Source of the DNA: Symbiodinium natans
Lineage: Eukaryota > Sar > Dinophyceae > Suessiales > Symbiodiniaceae
Direction of reading: 5' to 3'
NCBI GenBank assembly: GCA_905221605.1
Contig: CAJNDS010002181.1
Coordinates: forward strand, 347,501 to 411,500
Length of the DNA stretch: 64,000 nucleotides
Shown: positions 9,540 to 20,342 of the stretch, piece by piece
Layout of the letters: every line of letters begins with the position of its first letter
How positions within the stretch are numbered: the stretch's first letter is position 1
Translations under genes and position numbers: made by a program
Notes under the pieces: generated by a model
What the model was told of the DNA's origin: nothing
What the model saw: the letters and a program-made list of their open reading frames with translations, nothing else
Database searches by the model: none

Positions 9540-11150
9540 TCAATGACGTGGCCTGCCCACGTCGATATCGATGTCGTGACCAATGCGATCGATGGCTTTT
9601 CGGAAGATTTGTTGAACTCTCCTGTCAAATGGTGGAACCCGTACCCGGATGTGTTTGCACCCAGCTTCCCTCATGCAAACTAGACGCCGGTGGTCTTCAG
9701 TCCAGTAAAGGTCCTGCCACACGCCATTATGCTTCACGTTGACCTTTTCCACATTCAGGATAAAGTTCGGGTGCTTGAGAGGGTCGACAAGCCCCTGCTT
9801 CAACTCACGGATGGTGGCTTCCAACGTTCTGCCGTCTTTGAAACGAGGGCTGCACCAGGTCTGAAGATTGGCCACTTCACGGATTGGAATAATTTCGACG
9901 ACCTCGCGAGTACCCCCACCACGCGGAAAGGTTCTTTCGCAACGAGGTGATCGCGAGCGAGACTGCTCGTCTGCTCCTGACCAGCGATGCTCATCAAAAT
10001 TCCAAGTGTCATCTTCGTCAGAGGTCCTCCCCCAAGCGCTTGACGCCCAGCACCCAGCACCTGTGTCAGCAGGGCCTGATGACCAAGACGGGTTCTCCTG
10101 TGCGTCCTCTCGCCAGCAGTTCCCATGACGATACCAACCGGAATTGCTCCAACTGTCGTCAAAAGGATCCCAAGAGTGCCAACGTGAAGTTGAATGCCAT
10201 GGGGAATGTTCATGTCCATCTGCAGCTGGACCCTGGTCCTCTCCATCTTCCTGGCCGAAAAACTGAAACTGAGTGCCGGCAGGTGCTTGTCCGGCCGCGT
10301 TGCTTTCTGAAGCATCACCGGAGACTTCTTCAAAACACCTTGCAAGTTCGGTGAAGCCCTTGGCCTCGGCAATCTGAAGCGCCGTCCTGTTGCATCCCTT
10401 GTATTGAACCTTGATGTTCACATCAGTTCGATGTCCAAGCAACAACTGCACCATGTCCACGCCGGCTCTCCACAAGCAAGCCTCATGCAATGCATTGCGG
10501 CTGCCTTTGCACGCATGGTGTGTCACAAGATCAACTGACGCTCTGGCGGTGAGGAGTGCTCTTGCTGCAGACATCTGGTTGTAGCCTGCCGCCACGCGCA
10601 GCATCCACGATGTCTGCTCCATATCCAACGCAATCAAGCTTGGTACGTCCGCCTCCGACAAATCTTCGTTTGCTGCCTTGGCAGTCCTGTATCTCATCAT
10701 GGCACGTGCCGAGACCGGGGTGGCTGAACTGGCCGGCGGTGAGGCATGTGCTGGGACTGACGCCGTGCCGGAGACTTCTTCAAAACACCTTGCAAGTTCG
10801 GTGAAGCCCTTGGCCTCGGCAATCTGAAGCGCCGTCCTGTTGCATCCCTTGTATTGAACCTTGATGTTCACATCAGCTCGATGTCCAAGCAACAACTGCA
10901 CCATGTCCACGCCGGCTCTCCACAAGCAAGCCTCATGCAATGCATTGCGGCTGCCTTTGCACGCATGGTGTGTCACAAGATCAACTGACGCTCTGGCGGT
11001 GAGGAGTGCCCTTGCTGCAGACATCTGGTTGTAGCCTGCCGCCACGCGCAGCATCCACGATGTCTGCTCCATATCCAACGCCATCAAGCTTGGCACGTCC
11101 GCCTCCGACAGGTCTTCGTTTGTTGCCCTGGCAGTCCTGTATCTCATCAT
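9540..11150 (-). CDS. Ankyrin-repeat protein with duplicated repeat block
   Basis: This is an uninterrupted 536-codon frame. Residues 1-128 and 151-278 are near-identical ankyrin-repeat blocks, with ALHEACLWRAGVDMVQLLLG and TALQIAEAKGFTELARCFEE typical of ankyrin helix pairs; a Pro/Ala/Ser linker joins them. Residues about 280-410 are rich in W, S, D and G, and the last 125 or so form a predicted globular domain of unknown type. Ankyrin blocks bind protein partners; the partner is unknown. The first ATG follows TTTTTAG and an in-frame TAG, so it is either the true start or exon 2 after a CTGCTTTTTAG acceptor. There is no signal peptide or membrane segment. It is unusual here in being intron-poor and free of telomere-like repeats. 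Confidence 0.75.
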   Translation of the reverse strand: MMRYRTARATNEDLSEADVPSLMALDMEQTSWMLRVAAGYNQMSAARALLTARASVDLVTHHACKGSRNALHEACLWRAGVDMVQLLLGHRADVNIKVQYKGCNRTALQIAEAKGFTELARCFEEVSGTASVPAHASPPASSATPVSARAMMRYRTAKAANEDLSEADVPSLIALDMEQTSWMLRVAAGYNQMSAARALLTARASVDLVTHHACKGSRNALHEACLWRAGVDMVQLLLGHRTDVNIKVQYKGCNRTALQIAEAKGFTELARCFEEVSGDASESNAAGQAPAGTQFQFFGQEDGEDQGPAADGHEHSPWHSTSRWHSWDPFDDSWSNSGWYRHGNCWREDAQENPSWSSGPADTGAGCWASSAWGRTSDEDDTWNFDEHRWSGADEQSRSRSPRCERTFPRGGGTREVVEIIPIREVANLQTWCSPRFKDGRTLEATIRELKQGLVDPLKHPNFILNVEKVNVKHNGVWQDLYWTEDHRRLVCMREAGCKHIRVRVPPFDRRVQQIFRKAIDRIGHDIDIDVGRPRH

Positions 11151-11153
11151 GGC
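10318..11153 (-). repeat. 450-bp-period tandem duplication inside the ankyrin gene
   Basis: Two copies of about 386 bp (10318-10703 and 10768-11153) differ at only a handful of positions. The period of 450 bp keeps the reading frame, so the duplication adds 150 residues. Confidence 0.9.
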
Positions 11154-11335
11154 GGCAGAATGAACTTCCTAAAAAGCAGCTCAAACAACCTGACCCGTTT
11201 GCTGTTTTTGAGTCCCTGTTGGGGGGTTTAGGCATCAGGGTCAAGGGTGTGGGGTTTAGAGTTCACGGTTCAAGCGTACGTCGCGCCACCCAGGCCCCAT
11301 ATCCTAAAGCCCAAACCATCACCCCTAAACACTCG

Positions 11336-11403
11336 CTAACCCTAAACCCTAAACCCTAAACCCTAAACCCTAAACCCTAAACCCTAAACCCTAAACCCCA
11401 AAC
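11336..11403. repeat. CCCTAAA-sense array
   Basis: About nine units, left of the exon-like segment 11432-11489. Confidence 0.9.
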
Positions 11404-11431
11404 CCTAAGGAAACCCAAAAATCTGAACAGT

Positions 11432-11489
11432 CGCTGCAGTGAGGAGATGCGTGGCTTTCGCGCCCTTGGCTTTCTTCCGCTTCTCAACT
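11432..11489 (-). CDS. Exon-like segment, Lys-rich
   Basis: It follows a TTCCAG acceptor and reads VEKRKKAKGAKATHLLTAA. CCCTAAA lies on the left and TTTAGGG on the right (11500-11570). Unknown product. Confidence 0.35.
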
Positions 11490-11589
11490 CTGGAACTTAG
11501 GGTTTGGCCTTTAAGGTTGGTTAGGGTTTAGGGTTTAGGGTTTAGGGTTTAGGGTGTAGGGTTTAGGGATGTGGCTGTTCTAGGGTTCT

Positions 11590-11748
11590 TTGTGGTCAGA
11601 GTTGAGTCATTGAGGGTCCGGGTTTTGTCAATTGGAGGCGGTAGGTGTGGGCTTTGAGTTAAGGGGGTTAGGAGCTTAACTATGGGGGTTGTTTAGTGCG
11701 GTTATGTGTTTTCTGTACATATACTATTTAATACAAGAATATATATAC

Positions 11749-11792
<44 letters not shown>

Positions 11793-11793
11793 G

Positions 11794-11839
<46 letters not shown>

Positions 11840-13100
11840 CACATATACATATATGTATGTATAGACATACACACACATTCTAATATATATATAGATATAT
11901 ATATATATATATATATTTGAACTAACAATAATAAGGAAGTGCTAAATATCCATTACATATAGGCAAATGTATAGACATGTGTTCTTTGAGGGGGGAGGGG
12001 GACCCTGTAACCCTGCAAAGCTAATTTAAACCATTCAAACCCCTACAAGCCCGCAACCCGATAACCCCTACAACCAACAAAACCCTGAACCCTCTACCCG
12101 ACAGAACCAACCCTCAAGCAGCTCCCAAAAAAGAGAACGGAATGAGGCGCAGACACCGCTCCCGTAGAGGAGTGTGGCATAGGCGCAGCGCCCTCTCTCA
12201 GTGGGCTTAGGGTTTAGGGTTTAGCGTTTTGGGTTTTAAATGGGGGGTGGGGGGGGGAGGGGAAACCTCAGGCCCTGAACCCTTTTTGCTGCACCCTTAG
12301 CTCCTAAACTCTCGAACCCCTTTCAGTTCCTGCCTAGGCACCCGAACGCCGAAACCCCTAAAGCACAGAACTCCAAACCGAGTATCCATCTCTCCCCGAC
12401 GCAGAGCTCTCACCCTGCAGTGCTCAACCCCCAAACCCTAAACCCGAAACCCTAAACCCTTGAGTCCTTCATCCCTAAGCCCAAACCACTAGACATCCAT
12501 CCTGAACCCACAAAAAGCCCTGAACCCTCAATCCATTTTGGGGCATCGGGGGTCGGGAGGTCGAGATGCTGGGTCAAAAAGCAAGCTTTTGGTGATCAAA
12601 GCTTCTGGGAGTTCAGGGACATGCCGTCGCGAGATGGGGCTCTTATATGGTACCGTAACTGTAGACCCTAACCCTTTACACCCTAACCCTAAACCCGAAA
12701 CCAGGATAGGTTCAACTCTAGCCCTTTCAACGCTAAACCCTAAACCAGGACAGGTTCAACTCTAGACCTTTCAAGTGCTCACCTGACGGTCAGGAGGTTG
12801 ATTGTGCCCTGCGCATTTTGGGCCTCAGGGCTTGAATGGCTTCAGGGTTGTGGGTTTGTAGTGAGGTTTGGGGGTTCTACACCGAACGCAAGAGAGGAGG
12901 CTGCCTCGAGTATGGTCGAAAGGCCTTCGGGTTTCCAGGGTTTAGGGTCAAACGGCCAATCTAGCCAAGGGTATGGAAGTTCCTAGCAGCTGCAGAGCCT
13001 TTGACGGCCATCCCCTCTCAACCCTTATTGAGCCCCGGTCACCTCAAAGTACTGGGTTCTTTGGTGCCCGAAGCAGAGGCACTTGGAGGTCAGGGCAGAC
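11590..13100. other. Microsatellite, unique DNA and degenerate repeats
   Basis: Apart from the listed microsatellite I see degenerate CCCTAAA runs (12010-12110, 12430-12530), a unique patch at 12125-12205 and no supportable gene. Confidence 0.5.
11743..11850. repeat. (ATACAT)n microsatellite
   Basis: About 17 ATACAT units, followed by AT-rich TA repeats to about 11916. Confidence 0.95.
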
Positions 13101-13263
13101 TCTACGTAGGACCCTAAACCCTAAACCCTAAACACTAAACCCAAAACCCAAAACCCCAAACCCTAAACCCTAAATCCTGAACCCTAACCCCAAGCCCTAA
13201 ACCCATAAACCCAACACCCCAAAACCCCTAAACCCTAAACCCTCGAAAGCCCTGGTGCCACGC

Positions 13264-13314
13264 CTGGACTCTGCGCATCTGGCGCGTCGGGCGAGGCGCT
13301 CTCTCCCGTGGCCT
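13264..13314 (-). CDS. Exon-like segment, unknown gene
   Basis: It starts after CTGCAG and ends CCAG before a GC donor. It reads ATGESASPDAPDAQSP. CCCTAAA lies on the left and a TTTAGGG array on the right. Confidence 0.4.
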
Positions 13315-13330
13315 CTGCAGACCGAGGCGA

Positions 13331-13483
13331 GGGTTTAGGGTTTAGGGTTTAGGGTTTAGGGTTTAGGGTTTAGGGTTTAGGGTTTAGGGTTTAGGGTTTA
13401 GGGTTTGGGGTTTAGGGTTTGGGGTTTGGGGTTTGGGGTTTGGGGTTTAGGGTTTAGGGTTTAGGGTTTAGGGTTTAGGGTTC
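13331..13483. repeat. TTTAGGG array with TTTGGGG core
   Basis: About 22 units; five or so TTTGGGG variants are clustered in the middle. Confidence 0.95.
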
Positions 13484-13591
13484 GGGACCAGGCTGTAGAG
13501 ACCTGCTCATAGATGCTTAAGAACCCCCCTTCCAAAAACATGAATATATGCTTCCCTATATTAATGAAGGCAATATGTAGGGATTGTGATT

Positions 13592-13592
13592 C

Positions 13593-13624
<32 letters not shown>
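13592..13624. repeat. TA microsatellite
   Basis: Alternating TA with one ATGTAT break, followed by a poly-C run. Confidence 0.9.
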
Positions 13625-13753
13625 GCTCACCCCCCCCCCCAATGGACCCACCGCGGGTGGCAGCTGAGTCCTAGCCAGATCAAGGGAAGAAACAACAAAA
13701 CATAAACTAACAAAAACCAAAAAAAACAAAAAAAACAAAAAAAACATCTTTTC

Positions 13754-14633
13754 CAAAACTATGGGGCTGGGGCCTCCAAAAAGATGGTTTTTTTGGTTTT
13801 CTCGAGAAAAAGATGGTTTTTTTGGTTCGAAACCATCTTTTTCTCGAGAAAAAGATGGTTTTTCGAAGGGCGGCTGCTCAAAAACCATCTTTTTCTCGAG
13901 AAAAAGATGGTTTTTTAGAAGGATGGTTGCTCAAAACCATCTTTTTCTCGAGAAAAAGATGGTTTCGAACCAAAAAAACCATCTTTTTCTCGAGAAAACA
14001 AAAAAAAACAAAAAAAACATCTTTTGGAGGCCCCAGCCCCATAGTTTTGGAAAAGATGTTTTTTTTTGGTTTTTTTGGTTTTCTCCAGAAAAAGATGGTT
14101 TTTTTGGTTCGAAACCATCTTTTCTCGAGAAAAAGATGGTTTTTCGAATGCGGCTGCTCAAAAACCATCTTTTTCTCGAGAAAAAGATGGTTTTTCGAAG
14201 GATGGTTGCTCAAAACCATCTTTTTCTCGAGAAAAAGATGGTTTCGAACCAAAAAAACCATCTTTTTCTGGAGAAAACAAAAAAAAACAAAAAAATAAAA
14301 AAACAAAAAAAAACATCTTTTCCAAAACTATGGGGCTGGGGCCTCCAAAAGATGGTTTTTTTGGTTTTTTTGGTTTTCTCGAGAAAAAGATGGTTTTTTT
14401 GGTTCGAAACCATCTTTTTCTCGAGAAAAAGATGGTTTTGAGCAACCATCCCTCTAAAAAACCATCTTTTTCTCGAGAAAAAGATGGTTTTTGAGCAGCC
14501 GCCCTTCGAAAAACCATCTTTTTCTCGAGAAAAAGATGGTTTCGAACCAAAAAAACCATCTTTTTCTCGAGAAAACCCAAAAAAACCATCTGTTTGGAGG
14601 CCCCAGCCCCATAGTTTTGGAAAAGATGGTTTT
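13754..14633. repeat. Foldback array of XhoI-centred palindromes
   Basis: The 30-bp perfect palindrome with half-site AACCATCTTTTTCTC recurs around CTCGAG. I count 15 units: about nine full palindromes and six half units. They form three blocks of half, full, full, full, half. The blocks are bounded by AACTATGGGGCTGGGGCCTC in alternating orientation (near 13758, 14030, 14322, 14600). Spacers (GGGCGGCTGCTC, GGATGGTTGCTC) show block 3 inverted relative to blocks 1 and 2. Long open frames here arise only because the palindrome lacks stops. Confidence 0.9.
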
Positions 14634-14744
14634 TTTGTTTTTTTTGTTTTTTTGGTTTTTTTGGTGTTTTTGGTTTTTGGTTTTTTTCTGTGAAGCTTAC
14701 GCAGAACCCTTGGGATTTAAGTTTTAGGGGTTTGAGCCTCAAGC

Positions 14745-16115
14745 ACTATAGGGTTATAAGGTTCTAATCCTATAGGTATTGCCTAAACCTTTAACCCTAA
14801 ACCTTTAACTTTAAACTCTGCAGCGTCAACCCCGTGAGAAATTCAGAGATAGACCCCGAAAAGACCCTAAACCTTCTTACAGGGTGTAATGGTTTACAAA
14901 CCGATAGGGCATGTATACCTTCAGGTGCTAGATCCCTATAGGGTGCTAAGGTTCTGACCCTAAGGGGTTTAAGGTTAAGGCTTAAATGCCCTCTAGGTTT
15001 AAATGCCTAAGTCTTAAGCCCCAAACCTTTAAACCTTCATCCTATGGGGTTTGAAGGTCAAGGGTTTAGGCTTGATTGCCGAGGGCTTTAGGGTCCTGAC
15101 CCTAGAGGGTTTAGGGTTAAGGAATAGATGCCTAAACCTTAAACCATTCAGGTTTAAACTCTATGGGCTTAGGTTTAAATGTCTAAATCTTCAACCCTAA
15201 ACCTTTAAACCTTCACACGACAGAGTTTAAGGGTGTTAAGGGTGGCAAATTAATTACATACTTAGGTTTAAACGCCTAAATCTTAAAACACAAACCTTTA
15301 AACCTTAACCCTAGAGGGTTTAAAGGTTAAGGGTTTAGTGTTAATTGCCGTCTTAGGCTTAAATGTCTGAATCTTAAACCCTAAAACTTTAAACCTTCAC
15401 CCTGTAGGGTTTAAAGGTTGAGGGTTTAGGTTTAATTGCCAGCTTAGATGTAAAGGTCTAAGTAAAGAATCCTGAACCTTTAAATCTTATCCCTATAGGG
15501 ATGAAGCTTAAGGGTTCAATATGAACTGCCGGCATAGGTCTAAATACCTAAACCTTAAACGTAGACCCTAAACCTTTAAATATCTTAACCCTATAGAGTA
15601 TAAAGGTTAAAGGCTTAGCGTTAATTGCCGGAATAGACATAAATGCCTAAATCTTAAGCCCGAAACCTTTAAACCTTAGCCCAACAGGGTTTAAAGGTTA
15701 AGGGTTTAAAATTAATCGAAGTCTGAGATTTGCATGCTTAAATCTTGAACCCTAAGCCTTTAAAAATCTTAACCCTATAGGGTTTAAAGGTTAAGGGCTT
15801 GGCTACAGGTTTAAATGGCTAAATCTTAAACCCTAAGCCTCTAAACCTTAACCCTACAGGGTTTAAAGGTTAAGGGTTTAAAATTAGTTGCAGGCTTAGG
15901 CTTAAATACATCTTAAACCCTAAACCTGTAAAAATCTTAACCCTATAGAATTTAAAGGTTAAGGGCTTAGCGTTAATTACCGGCATAGGTTCAAATGCCT
16001 AAATCTTAAACCCTTAACCTTTAAACCTTAACCCTACAGGGTTTAAAGGTTAAAGTTTTTTTTGCAGGCTTAGGTTTAAATGCCTAAATCTTAAATTATA
16101 AACAAAAGCCAACAG
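14745..16115. repeat. Satellite of roughly 80-95 bp units
   Basis: Degenerate tandem units contain AACCCTATAGGGTTTAAAGG, TTAATTGCCGGCTTAGG and AAATGCCTAAATCTTAAACC, about 14-15 copies. Each unit carries an inverted AAACCTTAACCCTATAGGGT core. Probably a diverged derivative of telomere-like repeats (inference). No gene. Confidence 0.8.
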
Positions 16116-16259
16116 AAAGAAAAGCCCTCCGTGTGTGTGTGTGAGAGTGAATTAAGGAATACAGTCAAAAATCCGGTCACCGGAAAATCACCAGACAGCA
16201 AAGGTGTTATCGGTATTTGCGGTGCTTTTGCAAAGATCAAGGCCCGCGGTGGGTCCATT

Positions 16260-16332
16260 GGGGGGGGGGGGGGGGGGGGTGACCATATATATATATATAT
16301 ATATTATCTTTTTTTTTGGGGGGGGGGGGGGC
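16260..16332. repeat. Poly-G, TA repeat, poly-G
   Basis: A poly-G run, alternating TA (16286-16304) and a second poly-G run in direct succession. Confidence 0.9.
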
Positions 16333-16382
16333 GTTCTGAAGGCCAATAGCAGCATGCCACCATGGCTCAGAGCAAGAAGGAA

Positions 16383-16546
16383 ACCTAAACCCTAAAAAAC
16401 CCTAAACCCCTAAAACCCTAAACCCTAAACCCTAAACCCTAACCCCTAAACCCTAAACCCTAAACCCTAAACCCTAAACCCTAAACCCAAACCCTAAACC
16501 CCCTAAACCCTAAACCCTAAACCCTAAACCCTAAAAACCCTAAACA
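16383..16546. repeat. CCCTAAA-sense array
   Basis: About 20 units with small length variants (CCCTAAAA, CCCCTAAA). Confidence 0.95.
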
Positions 16547-16557
16547 CAAGTCAAGGC

Positions 16558-16647
16558 CTCCTGGGGCTCCTCGTGTGTCTCCAAGGCATCCCAGTCGAAG
16601 AAGCCATCCGATAAGGCAGCCGCTTTCGCTTTGGCTTTCGCGTTGGC
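16558..16647 (-). CDS. Exon-like segment, unknown gene
   Basis: Thirty codons after a TTGCAG acceptor include AAALSDGFFDWDALETHEEP, ending GAG before a GC donor. It sits exactly between a CCCTAAA array (left) and a TTTAGGG array (right). Strong coding character, no family recognised. Confidence 0.5.
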
Positions 16648-16671
16648 CTGCAAGTCATGGGGTTTCCCTAG

Positions 16672-16732
16672 GGTTTAGGGTTTAGGGTTTAGGGTTTTAG
16701 GGTTTAGGGTTTAGGGTTTAGGGTTTGGGTTC
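16672..16732. repeat. TTTAGGG-sense array
   Basis: About eight units, partner of the array at 16383-16546. Confidence 0.9.
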
Positions 16733-16744
16733 CCCCCCCCCCCC

Positions 16745-16848
16745 CCGTAGGTTCCGCCCCGAAAATAGACTTATTTAGGCTGAAATATCCTAAATAGCCT
16801 TAATTGTGGGGGGAACCTAGGGGGGTGGTGTAGAGGGGGGATTCATGA
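16745..16848. mobile_element. Diverged hairpin element related to 45640-45787
   Basis: It shares CCTTAATTGTGGGGGGAACC and GTGTAGAGGGGGG with the element at 45640-45787; one arm is degraded. Confidence 0.4.
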
Positions 16849-16894
16849 GCATGGTGCATCGAGAATGCGTGGCCTCGAGTCATCATGAGCAAAC

Positions 16895-17155
16895 CCTAAA
16901 CCCTGAACCCTGAACCCTGAACCCTGAACCCTAAACCCTAAACCCTAAACCCTGAACCCTGAAACCTGAACCCTAAACCCGGCAGGACCTTCTCTGGCAT
17001 CCCTGATCTCGTCACGGAGACCTGGCCAAGACTCTGCGCAAAACGGACTGAAAGCCCGTTTAAGGTCCACTGAACCCTAAACCCTAAACCCTAAACCCCT
17101 AACCCTAAACCCTAAACCCTAAACCCTATACCCTATAACCCTAAACCCTAAACCC
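16895..17155. repeat. Two CCCTAAA/CCCTGAA arrays around a unique patch
   Basis: The arrays (16895-16975, 17070-17155) flank about 85 bp of unique DNA that is open on minus after TTGCGCAG (SWPGLRDEIRDARE), a possible exon. Both flanking arrays are CCCTAAA-sense, unlike most exon-like segments here. Confidence 0.6.
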
Positions 17156-17286
17156 TACCTAGACTCCCCAAGCACCCTGCGAGATACCCTAAGTACCCCC
17201 CATGAAGGTACACTTAGTCTTATTTTGCGGTTCCTCGGACCGGGATAACCCCAAAAAAACGATGCCGGGGATCTATCTGGTCCATT

Positions 17287-17404
17287 ACTTGGAGGTCCAG
17301 GGTACTTTTATAACCCACTTCCAAGCCCCTTAAGTACCCCAGTTCTATAATTGGGTTACAAGTACAGCTATCATTGGGTTACTTGGTACCATGAACCTCC
17401 AAGT
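17287..17404. mobile_element. MITE-like element, ACTTGGAGGTTC family
   Basis: A 118-bp element with inverted ends ACTTGGAGGTCCAGGGTACT and its near complement. Confidence 0.65.
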
Positions 17405-17764
17405 GTATGGTCCTCCACTTCCCCCCCCCCCCCCAAGAGGAAGACCCTCTTGTTACACCCCGAGCGCTTCAACATTCTTTGCCCATCTAAGGACTTCGCG
17501 CGCAGCCGCAGGGGCAGCCGGCAGTGCCTGAGCACCGATTTCACAAGCCTCTGGTAATTAAGTTTGGGCTTAGGGTTTGGGGCTCGAGGTTTGGGGCCTG
17601 GGGTGAAGGGTTTAAGCAGGGTTCAGGGCAAGGTCACTCGTGCTTGACCCAACAATCACCCCCCAAAACTCGAAACCCAAAAACCCAACACCCTAGCACC
17701 AACCCCAGACCCTGAACCCTAAACCCTAAAAACCTAATCCTAAACCCTAAACCCTACAAGGCCG

Positions 17765-17835
17765 CAAACTCGGAGCCGGACACGCAGCTTGTCTTCACCT
17801 CGGCGCAGTCGGACTCGAATGATGAGCTTCTGGCT
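17765..17835 (+). CDS. Exon-like segment, strand uncertain
   Basis: The plus strand reads NSEPDTQLVFTSAQSDSNDE followed by LLA. CCCTAAA lies on the left and TTTAGGG on the right. Unknown. Confidence 0.3.
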
Positions 17836-17970
17836 TCGGGTTCTTGGGGTTCAGGGTCTAGGGTTTAGGTTTAGGAATTGGAGTTTGGGGTTTGGGGTTT
17901 GGGGTCTAGGGTTTAGGGTTCAGGGTTCAGGGTTTAGGGGGCTTGGGAAAGAAGGATGGAGGGTTGAGGT

Positions 17971-18071
17971 TGGGATGCTCCCCCCTTCTACTAACAGTCC
18001 TTGATAGGGAGTATATTACTCCCTAGCACAGTCCCGCCTAAGGACTCTTCGTAGAAGGGGCTGAGCATCCC
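17971..18071. mobile_element. MITE-like element, GGGATGTTCCCCC family
   Basis: Arms TGGGATGCTCCCCCCTTCTA and its near complement. A better copy is at 23656-23773 and a half copy at about 43749-43795. Confidence 0.6.
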
Positions 18072-18369
18072 ATTCAGACTGACCATCAGAAAACTCGAAC
18101 ACTCCAGGCCTCACGGGGTAGCGGCTCATCATCCTGCAGCACTCTGGTAGTTCTCCATTTTTTTTTTTGGGGGGGGGTCCTTTCTTTCGGGGTCCCCTAT
18201 ATAGTTCAGCACCCTTCTGAGAAAGACTCCCCAAAGAGGACCCTGATGTAGCGAACTGCCCATTTGGCAGCCTTTCTTGCTGTGTCTGTTTTTCTTGGCA
18301 CTGGAATTGGCAGAAATTGCCATAGCACCATTGCTGTGAAACTTTTGGTCCTTGAAACATGTAAACCTA

Positions 18370-18556
18370 AACCTGTCCACTCGCTTAAGTACCACTAGCA
18401 GGGTTATAAGCACAGTGTTTCCTACTCATAACGCTACTTAGAAGTACCCTAAACCCTAAACCCTAAACCCTAAACCCTAAACCCTAAACCCTAAACCCTA
18501 AACCCTAAACCCTGAACCCTAAATCTGATAAGTACCCCTTTTTTGAACCTCCACGT
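18370..18556. mobile_element. ACTTGGAGGTTC-family relic split by a CCCTAAA array
   Basis: AAGTACCACTAG and AAGTACCCCTTTTTTGAACC fragments resemble the family ends but are separated by a CCCTAAA array (18445-18521), suggesting array growth within the element. Confidence 0.4.
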
Positions 18557-18607
18557 ATCCCTCCCAAGGCTTCCTTAGGCGTAGTTGGGTTGGGGAGGGG
18601 GGGGGGA

Positions 18608-18705
18608 GAACCCTAAACCCTAAACCCTAAACCCTAAACCCTAAACCCTAAACCCTAAACCCTAAACCCTAAACCCTAAACCCTAAACCCTAAACCCTAA
18701 ACCCC
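18608..18705. repeat. CCCTAAA-sense array
   Basis: About 14 perfect units. A unique GC-rich patch (18710-18785) separates it from TTTAGGG-sense repeats. Confidence 0.95.
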
Positions 18706-18799
18706 GCCTCGGGAATAAACCCCGCCTCGGGAAGGTCAGCGCGCAGCCTGCGCGTGGCAAGGGCCGACCTGCGGAGGGGCGTTTCTTGCTTTTGGGGAG

Positions 18800-19400
18800 G
18801 TTTAGGGTTGAGGGTTTAGGGTGTACGGTCTACTTAGGGGAGAGACCAAGTTTTAGTACTAAGCCCTGCGGGGTTTGGGGTCTACATAGGGGAATGATGC
18901 GGGCTTGGGGTCTACTAAAGGGAACTTGCAAGGTTTTTGGGTTTACCAAGGGGGAATATCCGGGCTTAAGGGGTTTAGGGTTTATACCCTAAGTCCTGAA
19001 CCCTAATCCCGAATAAGGCTAAAGTGTTCAGGATTGAAGTTTAGTAACATCCATCTAGGGCCTAAAAGGCTTAGGTAGGGTTTTAGGGGCCTGTGAAGTG
19101 TTTAGGGTTTAGGGTTTAGAGTTTAGAGTTTAGGGTTTAGGGTTTAGGGCGAGTCTCAGTGGTGCAACCCTCACTTAGCCAACGCAGAACTCCCTGAAGT
19201 CCACCTTGAGCCCCCTCCCCAAAGTGCGCGCACCTGAAAAGGAGGCGATTCTCTCAGGGTATCCAAAAAAGGGTTCAGGGTTTAGGCTTTATAGGATTTA
19301 GGGTTTAGGGAAGGTGCTTGGGAGCGGGGGGGGGGGCACGGTCTAGGAAAACCCGAATCCCTCGGCCCTAAGCCCCGAAAGAATAGCAGTAGGAAGTACC
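18800..19400. other. Degenerate TTTAGGG-rich DNA
   Basis: Loosely repeated GGTCTACTTAGGGG-like units lie at 18815-18960 and TTTAGGG runs at 19100-19150. No gene seen. Confidence 0.4.
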
Positions 19401-19715
19401 ACGCGGTGAGTCGCGAGGCTTTTTCTGTAAGGTGCCGGTCGCTTCAGCCGCTACGGGAGTGGACTGAACTGTGCTTCGACAACCCTAAACACAGAAACGC
19501 AAACCCCAAACCTTCCCGCCCTTGTAAACCCTGTAAACCCCATAAGCCCTACAAACCCCCAACAAAAACAGCCCCCAAACCTTCAGCCGTTTGGGATCTG
19601 CTTTATCAACCCTATAAACCCATAAAAACCCACAAACCCCTGAAAACTCAATGACGCTCATCGAACGCTGTTTCCCCTGAGCTCCCGCGCGGGTCTTTCA
19701 GAGACATGTGCAGCG

Positions 19716-19750
19716 CCTGCCAGATGCGTGCGTGCGAGATTCCGCGGCTC
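19716..19750 (-). CDS. Exon-like segment, unknown gene
   Basis: After GGTTCAG it reads SRGISHARIWQ to a CAG/GC donor. Without splicing it continues ALHMSLKDPRGSS. Low certainty because it is short. Confidence 0.3.
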
Positions 19751-20218
19751 CTGAACCTAGAAGCCCTAACCCTAATTAAACCCAAAACCCTAAACCAGTT
19801 TAGGGTTGAGGGTTTAGGGTCATTTAATACCCTAAAGATGATCCTGCTTAGCCGCAAGTCTCACAATCCAGTCACGGGCGTTGGGGTTAAGGGTTCGGGT
19901 CGCGGTGCTTAGGGAGTAAGGTTAAAGGGTTTCAGGTTTTGGGGCTTGATTAAGATAGCGCAAGCCACGAACAAACAAACAACTCAACAATCCTGCAAAT
20001 TACGTTGCACGGGGAAAAAAGACAGGGAGAGAAGTGGGAAGTGGACCCATTGCTCGCTTGACAGGCGGATGCATCGGTATCGCCAGTTCACCCTAAATTG
20101 ATGTATAATCCCTAAACCCGAAACCCTAAACCCCTAAACCCGAAACCCTCAACCCAAACCGAACGGAGACCCGGGCAGACATCTGAATTTCAGCGGTTGG
20201 GTTTGGGGCTTAGATTTA

Positions 20219-20342
20219 TTATAGGGTTCTAAGGGAACGGGGCTCATGGGGGGGGCGGGGGGGGGTAGGTATCTATGGAGAGTATGAGGGAACCTTGGGC
20301 TACATACCCTTGAACCCCCCTCCCTTAAGAACCCTATAATTT
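20219..20342. mobile_element. MITE-like element, TATAGGGTTCTTAAGGG family
   Basis: Inverted ends TTATAGGGTTCTAAGGG and CCCTTAAGAACCCTATAA. Relatives at 24891-25018 and 44479-44631. Confidence 0.6.

Noticed and set aside
11689-11928. Frames of HIHIHI and YMYMYM
   Set aside because: Direct translation of the ATACAT microsatellite.
13556-14742. Many overlapping open frames on both strands, rich in FSREKDGF and NHLFLEKK
   Set aside because: They are translations of the palindromic repeat, which has no stop codon in several frames; the same peptides appear on both strands.
18016-18413. Two overlapping minus frames of 94-114 codons
   Set aside because: No splice or composition support, and one arm is the GGGATGTTC hairpin element.
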